A stretch of 64,000 nt of DNA from Chlorobiaceae bacterium (GCA_013334565.1 JAAXXI010000001.1:62001-126000), one strand, 5' to 3'; shown: positions 1 through 13,510, numbered from the stretch's first letter. The notes: generated by a model from the letters alone, not told the origin. Numbers and translations are program-made.

Positions 1-616
1 GCACCGCGTGGTGGCGCTTTTTCAAGGCCACGAGCTTTTCAAGGTCGGCAAGGTCGCCGTCCATGCTGAATACGGATTCCGTGACGATGAACACCTGGCG
101 GTAACGGCCTTCCGCCGCGGCAAGAAGTTCCTCGAGATGGCCGTAATCCCGGTGCCTGTAGCGCTGAGACTGCGCTTCGGCGAGCCTCATGCCGTCAATG
201 ATGCTCGCATGGTTCAGTTTGTCGCTGAGAATGAGGTCGTGGCGGCCGCTCAAAGCCGGAAGGATGCCGATGTTGGCATGGTAACCGCTGTTGAAAACCA
301 GTGCAGCCTGTCGGCCGTAAAGCCTGGACAGCTCATTCTCGAGCTGAGTGTAGAGCGGATGGTTTCCCGTCAGGAGCCTCGAGGAGGAACTGGTCATGGA
401 ATAGCCCTTCGAACGGCACTCGTCGAGGTAACTGTCGAGAAGCTCACTGTCGTCGCCAATACCGAGGTAATCGTTCGAAGAGAGGTTGAGGAGCCGGCGG
501 CCGTCCAGTTCGAGGTACTTGCCCGTCCGTGCGGTAACCGGAGGCAGCGCCCTGAAACGATCCACCTTCCGAAGCTCCGAGAGCTCCCGCTCCATTCGTG
601 CCCTCAATTCGTGCAT
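1..616 (-). CDS. bioF: 8-amino-7-oxononanoate synthase, C-terminally truncated by window edge
   Basis: Reverse-strand reading gives MHELRARMERELSELRKVDRFRALPPV...LDGRRLLNLSSNDYLGIGDD...GYSMTSSSSRLLTGNHPLYTQLE...HANIGILPALSGRHDLILSDKLNHASIIDGMRL, an AONS-type PLP enzyme; next to bioB. Start codon approximate. Confidence 0.88.
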   Translation of the reverse strand, partial: MHELRARMERELSELRKVDRFRALPPVTARTGKYLELDGRRLLNLSSNDYLGIGDDSELLDSYLDECRSKGYSMTSSSSRLLTGNHPLYTQLENELSRLYGRQAALVFNSGYHANIGILPALSGRHDLILSDKLNHASIIDGMRLAEAQSQRYRHRDYGHLEELLAAAEGRYRQVFIVTESVFSMDGDLADLEKLVALKKRHHAV

Positions 617-630
617 CCCGTAACCTGCGT

Positions 631-1653
631 TCAATTGAAACAGGCTATCTGCTGGGCAAACCTGCGGTCTTCGGCAACATCCCGTCCTCTTGTCGTCAGG
701 TAGCCGCCCGTCAGGAATCCGTTCGCCCCGGAAAGCATGAGCAGGCCCTGGAAATCCTTCATGACCGTCTCCCTGCCAGCCGCGAACTTGATGATTTTAG
801 CGGGATGCGCGAGGCGGCAGATCGCGAAGGTTTTCACGATGTCCGTCAGGCAGACTGGCTCGTTGCGGGCAACCGGCGTACCCTCGATCGGCACAAGCAC
901 GTTGAGCGGAATGACGGTGACGTCGAGCTCCTGCAGGGCGAATATCATGTCGATGCGGTCGGACATGGTTTCGCCGACCCCCATGATGCCTCCGCAGCAG
1001 ACAGAAATACCGTTCTTCCTCAGCAGCCTGATCGTCTCGATGCGATCCCCGATGCCGTGCGTGTCGGAAATGAGCTCCCGGTAACGGTCCGGAGCTACCT
1101 GAATATTGATGTTGTAGTGGGCGATACCGTGCCGTGCAAGCTCGGCGGCTGTCTCCTCGCCGAGCACACCGAGCGACGCACAGACGTTCAGTCCGGGAAG
1201 TTCCGCATGCAGCCTGTCGATCATGGCGAGCAGGCGCCGGAATTCTCCGGACATCTTTTTGAAGCCGTACCCGCTCGTCACGATGCCGAAATGCGAAACG
1301 CCCTCCGCTACGGCATGCCGCGCTTCGATCAGGACCGACTCCTCGCTGACGAGATCGTAGACCTCGATGTTCGCATTGTTGTGTTTGGATTGCGCGCAGA
1401 AACGGCAGTTTTCCCCGCATATCCCCGATTTGGCGTTCATGATGGAGCACGCATGGAATTCGCCGGTTTCCGCTGGAGCACCATACCTGTTCCTTACCTT
1501 GTTTGCAAGGGAAGCGAGGTCGAGCACATGCTCCCCGGAAAGCCTTGAAAGCAGGAGAGCATCTTCCTTCCCGATAGGCTCTCCGGTTTCGAGGACACGA
1601 TATGCGGCGGCAAGCGCCGGATGGAGAAAGTTCATCTGATTTTCCTTGTTCAT
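631..1653 (-). CDS. bioB: Biotin synthase (radical SAM)
   Basis: [15 protein letters not shown] radical-SAM motif, full-length BioB-like ORF (340 aa); ATGA overlap with birA stop. Confidence 0.96.
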   Translation of the reverse strand: MNKENQMNFLHPALAAAYRVLETGEPIGKEDALLLSRLSGEHVLDLASLANKVRNRYGAPAETGEFHACSIMNAKSGICGENCRFCAQSKHNNANIEVYDLVSEESVLIEARHAVAEGVSHFGIVTSGYGFKKMSGEFRRLLAMIDRLHAELPGLNVCASLGVLGEETAAELARHGIAHYNINIQVAPDRYRELISDTHGIGDRIETIRLLRKNGISVCCGGIMGVGETMSDRIDMIFALQELDVTVIPLNVLVPIEGTPVARNEPVCLTDIVKTFAICRLAHPAKIIKFAAGRETVMKDFQGLLMLSGANGFLTGGYLTTRGRDVAEDRRFAQQIACFN

Positions 1654-2636
1654 GGTTGTTCTTTTCTGATATGGGCCTCCCCGGAGGCGACAAAAAGCGG
1701 GCGACCGTCCGCGCCAAGAAGGATAAGCTCCCCTCCCGGGGCAATTCCCGCCACTTTTCCCCGGATGGTCTGCCTGTGCTGATCCACAGCCACCTCCCTG
1801 GCGTTGAGGTACGAATGCTCTTCAAGGTACGGCACGATGAACGAGAGGTCGTCCTTTGAGAGCCATTCGCGATAGAGCGGTTCGAAATGGTTCAGTACTC
1901 CCGCGAGCAGTTCCGGCCGGCAAACAGCACCTCCCGTTTCCAGGGCAAGCGAGGTTGCCATGTGCTGCAGTTCAGGTGAAAAACCTGACTGGTTCACGTT
2001 GATGCCGACACCGACAATCACAAAATGGGTCAGGTCGGGCTCGGACTGCATTTCGCACAGAACACCGCACACTTTGCGGTCGTTCAGGAGAATGTCGTTC
2101 GGCCATTTCACCTTCGTCCGTGCGCCGGGAACATGCCTGACAAGCGCCCGGTGGATTGCCGCCGCGACAAGCAGGGTGAGCTGGGGAATACGGACCGACG
2201 GGAGTTCAGGGCGAAGGATGAAGGAAAAATAGAGATTGACGCCCGGCGGGGAGCTCCAGCTCCTTCCCATCCTGCCCCTGCCGCCCGTCTGGGCATCGGC
2301 CGCGACCACGGTGCCTTCGGGGGCGCCTTCCTGGGCAAGTGCTTTTGCGATCTGGTTGGTGGAAACCGCTTCGTGCCGGAAAATGAAGTTTCTGCCCAGG
2401 CTGCCGGTTTCGAGGAACATGCCGACCTCGGCACGCACCGGCTTTCCGGAAAGCCCAGCCATTCGATATCCCCGGCCGGTCACTGCTTCGATGAGGTAGC
2501 CCTCGTCCCGAAGCAGGCCGACATGCTTCCACACAGCGCTTCTGGTAATTGAAAATTCACGGCACAGTTCTTCGCCCGATATGAATGAAACGGACCTGCA
2601 GAGCGTGTCGAGAATTCCGGCTGTGACTTCGTTCAT
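1650..2636 (-). CDS. birA: Bifunctional biotin-[acetyl-CoA-carboxylase] ligase / biotin operon repressor
   Basis: N-terminal winged-HTH plus [22 protein letters not shown] and [21 protein letters not shown] ligase motifs. Confidence 0.94.
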   Translation of the reverse strand: MNEVTAGILDTLCRSVSFISGEELCREFSITRSAVWKHVGLLRDEGYLIEAVTGRGYRMAGLSGKPVRAEVGMFLETGSLGRNFIFRHEAVSTNQIAKALAQEGAPEGTVVAADAQTGGRGRMGRSWSSPPGVNLYFSFILRPELPSVRIPQLTLLVAAAIHRALVRHVPGARTKVKWPNDILLNDRKVCGVLCEMQSEPDLTHFVIVGVGINVNQSGFSPELQHMATSLALETGGAVCRPELLAGVLNHFEPLYREWLSKDDLSFIVPYLEEHSYLNAREVAVDQHRQTIRGKVAGIAPGGELILLGADGRPLFVASGEAHIRKEQP

Positions 2637-2676
2637 GTTCCCGCAGAGAGACGTTGCGGCACCCGCCGCCTGAAAA

Positions 2677-2708
2677 TTGTAAACCTGAATTTATGGCGAG
2701 GTTGACAA
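2677..2708 (-). promoter_or_regulatory. BirA operator-like palindrome (9-N14-9)
   Basis: TTGTAAACC-N14-GGTTGACAA immediately upstream of birA; matches the classic BirA box TTGTNAACC-N14/15-GGTTNACAA. Confidence 0.85.
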
Positions 2709-2713
2709 CTATG

Positions 2714-2745
2714 CAATAAAAAAACGCGCCGGAGCGCGCCTTTTG
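2714..2745 (-). terminator. Rho-independent terminator of the amidase gene
   Basis: Minus strand GGCGCGCTCCGGCGCGTTTTTTTATT; GC stem followed by T-run. Confidence 0.7.
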
Positions 2746-2760
2746 TTGCGATGCCGGCAT

Positions 2761-4536
2761 TCAAGGCTTCTGCCCCATCGCCGCCATGGTCGAAGTTTCA
2801 TAGTTGCGGCGATAAGACTGGATCCCTTTGAAAATTGCCCAGGCAAGCCGGGACTGCACCTCACGGCTGCGCAGCAGCTCTTCTTCGCGGGGGTTCGAAA
2901 GATAGCCCACCTCGACCAGCGCACTGGGCATGGAAGGGGTCCACAATACCATGAAGCCTGCCTGTCTTACCCCCCTCGAACTGACCGCACGTTGCTCATC
3001 CGGGGTGAGGATATCCTGGGCGAGGCTGGTTGACTGCTTGACGAAAGCGCTCTGCGCCATACTGCTCATGATGAGGTATTCTTCGGAAAACCCCTTGTAC
3101 TGCTCCCGATAATCGGATTCCTGCCGGATAACGGCATTTTCCATCATTGCCACATCGAGTGATGCTTTGGTTTTGTGGGGACCGAGTATGTAGACCTCGG
3201 AACCGCGTGCGGAAGGGTTCGGGCTGGAGTTGCAGTGGACGCTGAGGAAGAGTTTCCCGCTGTTCCGGTTGGCGATGCGGCCCCTCTCATGCAGCGGAAT
3301 GAAGGTATCGTCATCCCTGGTGTAGATCACTTTGACTTCAGGCCACTGCTGCCGGATATAGTTGCCGATATCGTGAACGATATTGATGGTGACGTCCTTC
3401 TCCCTGGTGCCGGTCACGCCGATCGCCCCGGGGTCCTTGCCGCCGTGGCCGGCATCGAGCACGATGGTGTCGAACTTCCATTTTTCGATGTCACGGCTTA
3501 TGACCTTTTCGATCTGCCGCTGTTTTTCCCTTCTGTGGATCTCCTCGACATTGGCATCGTAACGGACATAGATCACGTAACGTCTGTTCTTTTCATCCCT
3601 GGTAAGCTCGATAGACCTGATCACGTAAGCCCGGTTGTCGAGCGACAGGGTGAGCTGCACGCCGCCGCCTTCGAACTTTTTCGGGGTGATCGACTTGACC
3701 ACACCTCCGCTGTAGATTTTCGACAGTGCACGAAGGTCGCAGGCAGCCTTTTCCATCGAGAAATAGGCATACCCTTCCGAGTCGGGTTTCAGCAGCGATG
3801 CCTGAGCGAGCGGCCCCGATGCCTGAACCGTGATGATCGCGCCGTTCGCGCGGTTGTTCACATCGACGCCGGTGATCTGCATCATCTCAGGTTGTGCCTG
3901 AACATCTGCGGCAGGGGGCGGTGTCGGTCCCTGTCCCGGAAGGGGCGGCGGCAAAACGGGTGCGGTTTCGGGTTCGGCGACGACGATGCCTGTCGCTTCC
4001 GCTTTTTCGCTGTTACGGCGGCCGTCGAACCTTGCGCTTATCTTTTCAAGCGACGGATTGAAGGTTATCTCCCTGTCGAGCCAGAGTTCGAAAAGCCTGC
4101 ATGCGTCGGCAACCGGAAGAAACAGGCGGTTGCCTCTTGCCGTAACCGGGGAACGGACCTGGATGACCCGCCTGGGCAGGTCCGGGTCCCTTGAAACGAT
4201 GCGTGCGAAATTGCTGCCCCCGAGAAGCGTGCAGAGGCTGCCAGGCACGCCGAGGGTCTCGTCGATGACCAGCGATCCCTGTTCCCTGCGGGAAATCAGC
4301 CGAAGGGACCTCGCGAAGGATTCGATATCCACCGAGAGGTTGCTGCCGCTTTTCATGGAAAGAACCCCGATGACATAACCCTGGTTGTACCCGGTGGTAA
4401 CGACAAGCGGCACCTTCGTTTCCCCGGGATATCCGGGCTGAGCCGCACCGAGCGGCACGGCGGGAAGAAGCAGGAAAACGGCGAAAGCAAGGACGATCGA
4501 ACGGTAACGCAAACCATGCATCATGGAGGACATCAT
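2761..4536 (-). CDS. N-acetylmuramoyl-L-alanine amidase (Amidase_3) with N-terminal AMIN-like region
   Basis: FDTIVLDAGHGGKDPGAIGVTGTREKDVTINIV, SVHCNSSPNPSARGSEVYILG, PSALVEVGYLSNPREEELL; signal peptide. Confidence 0.93.
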   Translation of the reverse strand: MMSSMMHGLRYRSIVLAFAVFLLLPAVPLGAAQPGYPGETKVPLVVTTGYNQGYVIGVLSMKSGSNLSVDIESFARSLRLISRREQGSLVIDETLGVPGSLCTLLGGSNFARIVSRDPDLPRRVIQVRSPVTARGNRLFLPVADACRLFELWLDREITFNPSLEKISARFDGRRNSEKAEATGIVVAEPETAPVLPPPLPGQGPTPPPAADVQAQPEMMQITGVDVNNRANGAIITVQASGPLAQASLLKPDSEGYAYFSMEKAACDLRALSKIYSGGVVKSITPKKFEGGGVQLTLSLDNRAYVIRSIELTRDEKNRRYVIYVRYDANVEEIHRREKQRQIEKVISRDIEKWKFDTIVLDAGHGGKDPGAIGVTGTREKDVTINIVHDIGNYIRQQWPEVKVIYTRDDDTFIPLHERGRIANRNSGKLFLSVHCNSSPNPSARGSEVYILGPHKTKASLDVAMMENAVIRQESDYREQYKGFSEEYLIMSSMAQSAFVKQSTSLAQDILTPDEQRAVSSRGVRQAGFMVLWTPSMPSALVEVGYLSNPREEELLRSREVQSRLAWAIFKGIQSYRRNYETSTMAAMGQKP

Positions 4537-4898
4537 TGTCAGGTACAGTTTATCTTCATCGTTCAGTGAACATGAATGCGAGGGAAATGTTCAGTCCGGC
4601 CCCTCTGTTTTTCAATGCCGAAGCCCGGTTGCGGGATTGTCCCGGCAGACCGGTTTTCATTGCGCCTTGCGCAAATTCTTCCCATAACAGTCTTCAGAGG
4701 TTACCGGCAGATAAAATTAAAATACATTTTTTTCAGTGCCGCTCTAACCGGTATTTGTGAAAGGGGCTGCAACTTCCGAACGGTTTCGCCGGCAGCGCGA
4801 AGGACAGGGAAAATTTGTTTTTTTCGCTTCAACACCTATCTTTTTCAAAATTTTACACTCAGGCATTTCTTCTACCGACTTTCAACAGGGACCGACCA

Positions 4899-7295
4899 AT
4901 GGCTGCACCATCATCAACACCATCCGCCAGGAACAGGACCCTGGTTGTCGTCGAGTCTCCGTCGAAGGCAAAAACCATCAATAAATATCTCGGGGACAAA
5001 TACACGGTCTTCGCTTCGGTAGGGCACATCAAGGACCTGCCGAAAAAAGAGATCGGCCTCGATTTCGACAGGCATTACGAACCCCGCTACGAAATTATTG
5101 CCGGAAAGGAAAAAGTCGTCAGGCAGATCAAAAAGCTTGCCTCCGAAGCGGATGAGATCCTGATCGCAACAGACCCTGACCGCGAAGGAGAAGCGATCGC
5201 CTGGCACATCGCCAACGAAATCGGGCCGGTTAAAAAGCCGGTATCGAGGGTCCTGTTCAATGAAATCACCAACAACGCAATCAGGGCGGCCATCCAGGAA
5301 CCGAGGCAGATCGATTACCGTCTGGTGCGATCACAGCAGACCCGGCAGGGGCTCGATAAAATCGTGGGTTACAAGATCAGCCCGTTCCTCTGGAACGTGG
5401 TCCTGCGCGGCCTCTCGGCAGGCAGGGTGCAATCGGTCGCGCTCCGGCTCATCTGCGAACGTGAAGCCGAGATAAACAATTTTCAGGTCAGGGAATACTG
5501 GACCATCGCCGGCGATTTCCAGGCACCCTCGGGAGAACCTTTCAGGACGAAGCTCGTCCTGCTCGGCGGAGAGAAACCGGAAATCGGCAATCAGGCCGAA
5601 GCGGAAGCGATCGCGGCGCAGATCGGAACGTGCAGGTTTTCCGTTGCCGATATCGTGCCCCGCATCCAGCAGCGAAGACCGCCCGTCGCCTTCACCACGT
5701 CGCTGCTCCAGCAGGCGGCATCGAACCAGCTCGGTTTCGGATCGAAAAAAACCATGAGCCTCGCCCAGCAGCTTTATGAAGGTATCGATCTCGGTCCGGA
5801 AGGCGCAACAGGCCTGATCACCTACATGAGGACCGACTCGACCCGTATCGGCAACGAAGCCGCTGCCCATGCGAGGGAGTTCATCGGCAAGGAGTTCGGA
5901 AAGGATTATATCGGACATGGGGGCTCTTCCCGCCAGGGCAAGAACGCGCAGGACGCGCACGAAGCCATACGGCCCACCTCAGTCGCACGCAGGCCGGAAC
6001 TGGTCGCACGCTTCCTCTCGAACGACCAGTTCCGGCTGTACGAGCTGATCTGGAAGCGCTTCGTCGCATCGATGATGGCCCCGGCAAAAATCGAACAGAC
6101 CAGGGTCGATGTGGGCGAACCCTCCTCGAAGTTCCTCTTCAGGGCAACGGGCAGCAGGGTCCTTTTCCCCGGCTTCATGCGCGTCTACGACGACCAGCGG
6201 GAGCTCGACTACGAAGCCCAGTCTTCGACAAAGGAAGATGTCGAGAAGGAGCAGAATGTCCAGCTTCCGGAAAAACTCGCTGTGCGCGATCCGCTGAAAC
6301 TCGAAAACATCGACAGCAGGCAGAGCTTTACCCGCCCTCCTGCACGATACTCCGAAGCGAGCCTCGTCAAGGACCTCGACAACTACGGCATCGGCCGCCC
6401 GTCCACCTACGCATCGATTTTTTCCACGCTCCAGGAACGGCGCTATGTCGAGCTTGAAAAAAAGAAGATCATCCCGACCGAGCTCGGCAAGGACGTCTCG
6501 CTCATCCTCGTCGCAAATTTCCCGGACCTTTTCAACGTCGGTTTCACGGCTTACATGGAAAACGAGCTCGACAAGGTTGCAACCGGTGAAGACGAGTATG
6601 AAAAAGTGCTCGACAGTTTCTACAAACCTCTCGAAACCGCCCTCAGCCTTCGCAAAAACGACCCGCTGATTCCGCAGAACAGCGAAACCGAGACCTGCGA
6701 TAAATGTGGCAAGGGAAAGATGATCATCAAATGGACGGCAAGCGGGAAGTTCCTGGGCTGTTCGTGCTACCCGAAATGCAAGAACATCAAGGCGCTCAGC
6801 TCCAGCAAGGCAAAGCCCACCGACACCGGGGTGCTCTGCCCGGCCTGCGGGGAAGGGCACATGCTCCTGCGGAAAGGAAGGCTCGGACCATTCCTCGCAT
6901 GCTCGAACTATCCGAAGTGCAACACCCTGCTGAACCTCAACAAACAGCGCCACATCGAACCCATGAAAACCCCGCCGGTGCAGACCGACATCGCCTGCCC
7001 GAAATGCGGCGCGCCACTCTACCTGAGAAGCGGCAAACGGGGGCTCTGGCTCGGCTGTTCGAAATTCCCGAAATGCAGGGGCCGCCTCGCCTGGGGGACG
7101 CTCGAGGAGAAGGTCCAGACCCATTGGGAAACGGTGATGGAAAAGCACCGCAGTGAACATCCGGAAGTGACGCTGAGGATGACCGACGGCAAACCGGTGC
7201 CCATGAACATCTCCGTGGACGATATCATCCATAGGGCGGAAGAGAGCGGGCTGGTGTCATCCCCCGTCAGCGAGGGCTCTGAAATCACTGCATGA
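4899..7295 (+). CDS. topA: DNA topoisomerase I
   Basis: TLVVVESPSKAKTINKYLG Toprim start, ATDPDREGEAIAWH, ITYMRTDSTRI active site, three C-terminal Cys4 zinc ribbons. ORF opens at 4815; ATG at 4899 preferred. Confidence 0.96.
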   Translation: MAAPSSTPSARNRTLVVVESPSKAKTINKYLGDKYTVFASVGHIKDLPKKEIGLDFDRHYEPRYEIIAGKEKVVRQIKKLASEADEILIATDPDREGEAIAWHIANEIGPVKKPVSRVLFNEITNNAIRAAIQEPRQIDYRLVRSQQTRQGLDKIVGYKISPFLWNVVLRGLSAGRVQSVALRLICEREAEINNFQVREYWTIAGDFQAPSGEPFRTKLVLLGGEKPEIGNQAEAEAIAAQIGTCRFSVADIVPRIQQRRPPVAFTTSLLQQAASNQLGFGSKKTMSLAQQLYEGIDLGPEGATGLITYMRTDSTRIGNEAAAHAREFIGKEFGKDYIGHGGSSRQGKNAQDAHEAIRPTSVARRPELVARFLSNDQFRLYELIWKRFVASMMAPAKIEQTRVDVGEPSSKFLFRATGSRVLFPGFMRVYDDQRELDYEAQSSTKEDVEKEQNVQLPEKLAVRDPLKLENIDSRQSFTRPPARYSEASLVKDLDNYGIGRPSTYASIFSTLQERRYVELEKKKIIPTELGKDVSLILVANFPDLFNVGFTAYMENELDKVATGEDEYEKVLDSFYKPLETALSLRKNDPLIPQNSETETCDKCGKGKMIIKWTASGKFLGCSCYPKCKNIKALSSSKAKPTDTGVLCPACGEGHMLLRKGRLGPFLACSNYPKCNTLLNLNKQRHIEPMKTPPVQTDIACPKCGAPLYLRSGKRGLWLGCSKFPKCRGRLAWGTLEEKVQTHWETVMEKHRSEHPEVTLRMTDGKPVPMNISVDDIIHRAEESGLVSSPVSEGSEITA

Positions 7296-9423
7296 GCAGC
7301 GCAAGCCTGTAGGCGATGAAAGACAGTATCCAGGCCATGCTCAGGGAGTATGCCGAGTAGATCGCCACAGGCTTCCAATGCCCGACCTCCTTTTTCATCA
7401 CACCGATCGTCGCCACACACGGCAGGTAAAGCAGGACGAAAACCATCAGGCTCAATGCCGTCGCCCGGCTGAATGCCGGATCGCTTCTCAGGATCATCGA
7501 AAGCTCAGGATGATCCGCCCCCCCCTTCCCGATGGAAAAGATGGTCCCCAGCGTCGAAACGACAACTTCCTTGGCGCTGAGACCGGTCACCAGCGCGATG
7601 CCGATCCGCCAGTCGAACCCGAGCGGCCTGATGAGCGGTTCGAGCAGTTTACCTGCCCTTCCGGCAACGGAATATTCAAGCTGCTCCGCCCTCGTTCGAG
7701 ATCCAAGTTCCTGCAGACGCAACGTTTTTTCACTTTCGGCAAGTGCGCTTCCCTGTATGCGCACCGTTTCCGTCGCCAGCTTCCGGTCAAGCTCCGGCTG
7801 CCGGGGATAGTTGCTTGCCGCCCAGATGACGACAACTGCGCCGAGGATCAGGGTGCCCGCTTTTTTCACGTACATCAGCGCTTTCATCCTCGCCTGAAAA
7901 AATACCGAGGAAAATGTCGGCCAGCGGTAAGGCGGCAGCTCCATGACGAAAGGTTCCGAATCGGCTTTCAGCACGGTCGATTTCAGCAGTTTCGCAGTCA
8001 GCAGGCCGACGGCGATGCCCAGCAGATAGATGCCGAACATGACGTTGGCCGCTTCACGGGGAGCGAAGAATGCCCCGCAGAGAAGAATATAGAGCGGCAG
8101 TTTAGCCCCGCAGCTCATGAAGGGAATGATCATGATGGTCGCGATCCTGTCGGAACGGTTCTTCAGGGTCCTTGTAGCCATGATGGCCGGAATGGAGCAA
8201 CCGAATCCGGTCACCATGGGAATGAAAGACTTGCCGTGAAGACCGAAACGGTGCATCACCCGGTCGATCACGAATGCTGCCCTGGCCATGTAGCCGGAAG
8301 CTTCGAGGAACGACAGCCCGATGAAAAGCAGCACGATATTGGGCACGAAAATGAGAACGCCGCCCACCCCTGACAGAATACCGTCGATGAGCACCGAACG
8401 GAGCAGATCGTTCCTGATGAGCGGGGCAAGGAGCGCCGCCGCATTTGTAAACAGCCATTCGAGCGCGTCCATCAGCGGAGCGCCGAGCGTGAACGTCCCC
8501 TGGAAAATCGTCCAGACGACCAGCAGAAAGACCGGAAGGCCGAGCACCCTGTTGAGCACGATCATATCGATATAATCGGTGACGGAGGCTTTCTTCCTCT
8601 CCGGCTGCCGCACGCACTCCTGCATGGCGCCCCGGATAAATGCGTGGCGGTCTTCGGATATCAGCTCTTCAGGATCGGCATCGTACAACCGTTCCGTCTC
8701 CCTCATCGTATCCAGCAGCGCAAGTTCGGCTTTCACCCATACCGGGTGTTTCTGCACCTCATGGTACACTTCGCGGTCGTTTTCAAGAAGTTTCACGGCA
8801 AGCCATCGAGGATTGTAAGCCCCGAGTTCCTTTTCCGTTTCCAGAATGCCTTCGATCCTGCCGATCCGGATCTCGAGCTCATCACGGTAGTAGAGTTTGT
8901 TCCTGCGGATTTCGATATCCTTCCGGGAAACCCTGATGATATGGTCCAGCAGCTTTTCAATTCCGATATTCTTTTTTGCGGACACCGGCACGATGTGGCA
9001 GCCAAGCAGTTTCTGGAGGTACTTCGTGTCGATGGAAATCCCTTTTTCCTGAACTTCGTCGATCATGTTGAGCGCGACGAGGAAATCGACCTCAAGCTCC
9101 ATGAGCTGGGTGGTGAACAGCAGGTTCCGTTCCAGGTTGGGCCCTTCGATAACATTGACCACAACATCGGGCCGTTCCCTGATCAGGTATTGCCTCGCGA
9201 CGATCTCTTCAGGAGAGTATGGCGTTAGCGAATAGGTGCCGGGCAGATCGACAAAAGTGATCCTGTACCCTTTGTATTCGAGGTCACCCTCGTGTTTTTC
9301 GACGGTAACGCCGGGAAAATTTCCGACTTTCTGGTGAGAACCTGTCAGAAGGTTGAACAAGGAGGATTTACCGCAGTTAGGGTTTCCGGCAAGGGCGACC
9401 CGGATCTCCCGTTCCGCGCTCAT
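7285..9423 (-). CDS. feoB: Ferrous iron transport GTPase FeoB
   Basis: VALAGNPNCGKSSLFNLLTGSHQKVGNFPGVTVEK G1/G2, FVDLPGTYSLTPYSPEE, multi-TM C-terminus. MSAERE start chosen over the longer ORF. Confidence 0.95.
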   Translation of the reverse strand: MSAEREIRVALAGNPNCGKSSLFNLLTGSHQKVGNFPGVTVEKHEGDLEYKGYRITFVDLPGTYSLTPYSPEEIVARQYLIRERPDVVVNVIEGPNLERNLLFTTQLMELEVDFLVALNMIDEVQEKGISIDTKYLQKLLGCHIVPVSAKKNIGIEKLLDHIIRVSRKDIEIRRNKLYYRDELEIRIGRIEGILETEKELGAYNPRWLAVKLLENDREVYHEVQKHPVWVKAELALLDTMRETERLYDADPEELISEDRHAFIRGAMQECVRQPERKKASVTDYIDMIVLNRVLGLPVFLLVVWTIFQGTFTLGAPLMDALEWLFTNAAALLAPLIRNDLLRSVLIDGILSGVGGVLIFVPNIVLLFIGLSFLEASGYMARAAFVIDRVMHRFGLHGKSFIPMVTGFGCSIPAIMATRTLKNRSDRIATIMIIPFMSCGAKLPLYILLCGAFFAPREAANVMFGIYLLGIAVGLLTAKLLKSTVLKADSEPFVMELPPYRWPTFSSVFFQARMKALMYVKKAGTLILGAVVVIWAASNYPRQPELDRKLATETVRIQGSALAESEKTLRLQELGSRTRAEQLEYSVAGRAGKLLEPLIRPLGFDWRIGIALVTGLSAKEVVVSTLGTIFSIGKGGADHPELSMILRSDPAFSRATALSLMVFVLLYLPCVATIGVMKKEVGHWKPVAIYSAYSLSMAWILSFIAYRLALLMQ

Positions 9424-9713
9424 GCAGCGCCTCCATCGCCCAGTACGGCAGGAATGCATGCGTCGGCATCGATGCACCGAACTTCATCTCCCGGTTTCTC
9501 GACCATGATCCCGTGGGCCTCGTTCTTCCTCAAAGCCAGGTACATTCCCTTGAAAAAAATCTCTACCGGGTCACCGAGTGGGGCGACACGCAGCACCTTG
9601 AAGGAGGTCCCCCTCGTCAGTCCCATATCCATGATCCTTCTCCTGACCGCCTGCTCGGCTTTGAGCGCTTTCACTTCGGCCGTTTCGCCAACCTTCAGAT
9701 CCGATAACCGCAT
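9420..9713 (-). CDS. feoA: Ferrous iron transport protein FeoA
   Basis: MRLSDLKVGETAEVKAL...RRRIMDMGLTRGTSFKVLRVAPLGDPVEI, SH3-like FeoA; overlaps feoB start. Confidence 0.92.
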   Translation of the reverse strand: MRLSDLKVGETAEVKALKAEQAVRRRIMDMGLTRGTSFKVLRVAPLGDPVEIFFKGMYLALRKNEAHGIMVEKPGDEVRCIDADACIPAVLGDGGAA

Positions 9714-9811
9714 AAGTACAACTTTATTGAAATCGTCAGAAAAAATATTAATTAGATTAAATATAAATAACTGAGCAGTCACAATAAAGGTTCATCATCT
9801 TTAAAAAAAAT

Positions 9812-12532
<2,721 letters not shown>

Positions 12533-12553
12533 GGTGAAGCCTCCCCATCGTTT

Positions 12554-12934
12554 TTATCCATGCTCCCGGGCGATTCCCGGGAACGGCGGCCACCCCATGG
12601 TCTTCCCGCCGACAAGGTGCCCGTGGATGTGGAACACGCTCTGGAGCGCGTCCCTGCCGTTATTGAAGACGAAACGGTACCCGGATTCCCTGATGCCGAG
12701 AATGCCTGCGACATGTCCGGCCGCTAACATGATCTGGCCGGCAATCGCTTCGTCTTCTGGCGTCAGGTCGTTGAGGGTCGCAATATGTTTTATCGGGATG
12801 ATAAGCACGTGCTCTGGCGCAACCGGAGTGATGTCACGGAACGCCATGACATATTCGTTCCGGTAGACTGTCGCCGCAGGAATCTCCCCGCGCACGATGC
12901 GGCAGAAAAGGCAGTCGGTATGCTGGTCTGACAT
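12554..12934 (-). CDS. HIT family protein (histidine triad hydrolase)
   Basis: DCLFCRIVRGEIPAATVY, APEHVLIIPIKHIATLNDL; C-terminal HIHGHLVGGK. Confidence 0.93.
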   Translation of the reverse strand: MSDQHTDCLFCRIVRGEIPAATVYRNEYVMAFRDITPVAPEHVLIIPIKHIATLNDLTPEDEAIAGQIMLAAGHVAGILGIRESGYRFVFNNGRDALQSVFHIHGHLVGGKTMGWPPFPGIAREHG

Positions 12935-12991
12935 GATCGAAAAAGGTTATGATGCTCCAAAAGGGTGGATTTCCTGAATACACAGGTGCGG

Positions 12992-13510
12992 TCAGGGCTC
13001 CTTGACAACCGTCAGCGAGCCGCTGCCATTGCCGGTTATCAGTACAACCTTCAGCTTCTCTTTTTCCCCGGAAACGGTTCCGCCTTCACCTTCATTTGAT
13101 GTTATGATGGTGGAAACCGTCTGAAAGCCGCTGTTTTTCAACAGGGCCTCATAGCTTTTGATGATGTTGCCCGGAACATTATCAAAAACAACGGACCAGC
13201 TTTTCCCGTCGGGCGAATCCGAGCGGGTGACCGCCTTGATCTGGCCGTATGCAAACTTCGGAACATCCCCAGGTATATCGTTGGGCCATACGCCCGATTC
13301 ACTGCCCTGGATCTGGATTTTCTGTCCCTCCGACTGGATGGTGATATTCTGGCCGCCTGAATTGATATCGACCTTGTTTCCCGTGGATTGCTCGATCGCT
13401 TTCTCGAGAAGCACATCACCCGCCTTTTTCTGGCATGAGGAAAGGGCGCCGCAGGCAACGATGATCGCGAGAGAAATCCCCGCAAGGCGTAGTATCGAAC
13501 GTTCGCGCAT
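12992..13510 (-). CDS. Putative lipoprotein, unknown function
   Basis: Lipobox-like ALSSC after hydrophobic N-terminus; 172 aa. Confidence 0.6.
   Translation of the reverse strand: MRERSILRLAGISLAIIVACGALSSCQKKAGDVLLEKAIEQSTGNKVDINSGGQNITIQSEGQKIQIQGSESGVWPNDIPGDVPKFAYGQIKAVTRSDSPDGKSWSVVFDNVPGNIIKSYEALLKNSGFQTVSTIITSNEGEGGTVSGEKEKLKVVLITGNGSGSLTVVKEP

Noticed and set aside
3175-4194. 339-aa + strand ORF opposite the amidase gene
   Set aside because: Shadow ORF from high-GC third positions; no family resemblance, fully antisense to a strong gene.
5979-7232. 417-aa - strand ORF opposite topA
   Set aside because: Antisense shadow; Phe/Leu/Val-rich without recognisable motifs.
9714-9811. Possible Fur box upstream of feoA (attaattagattaaatataaataac)
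   Set aside because: AT-rich but poor match to the GATAATGATAATCATTATC consensus; not supportable by eye.
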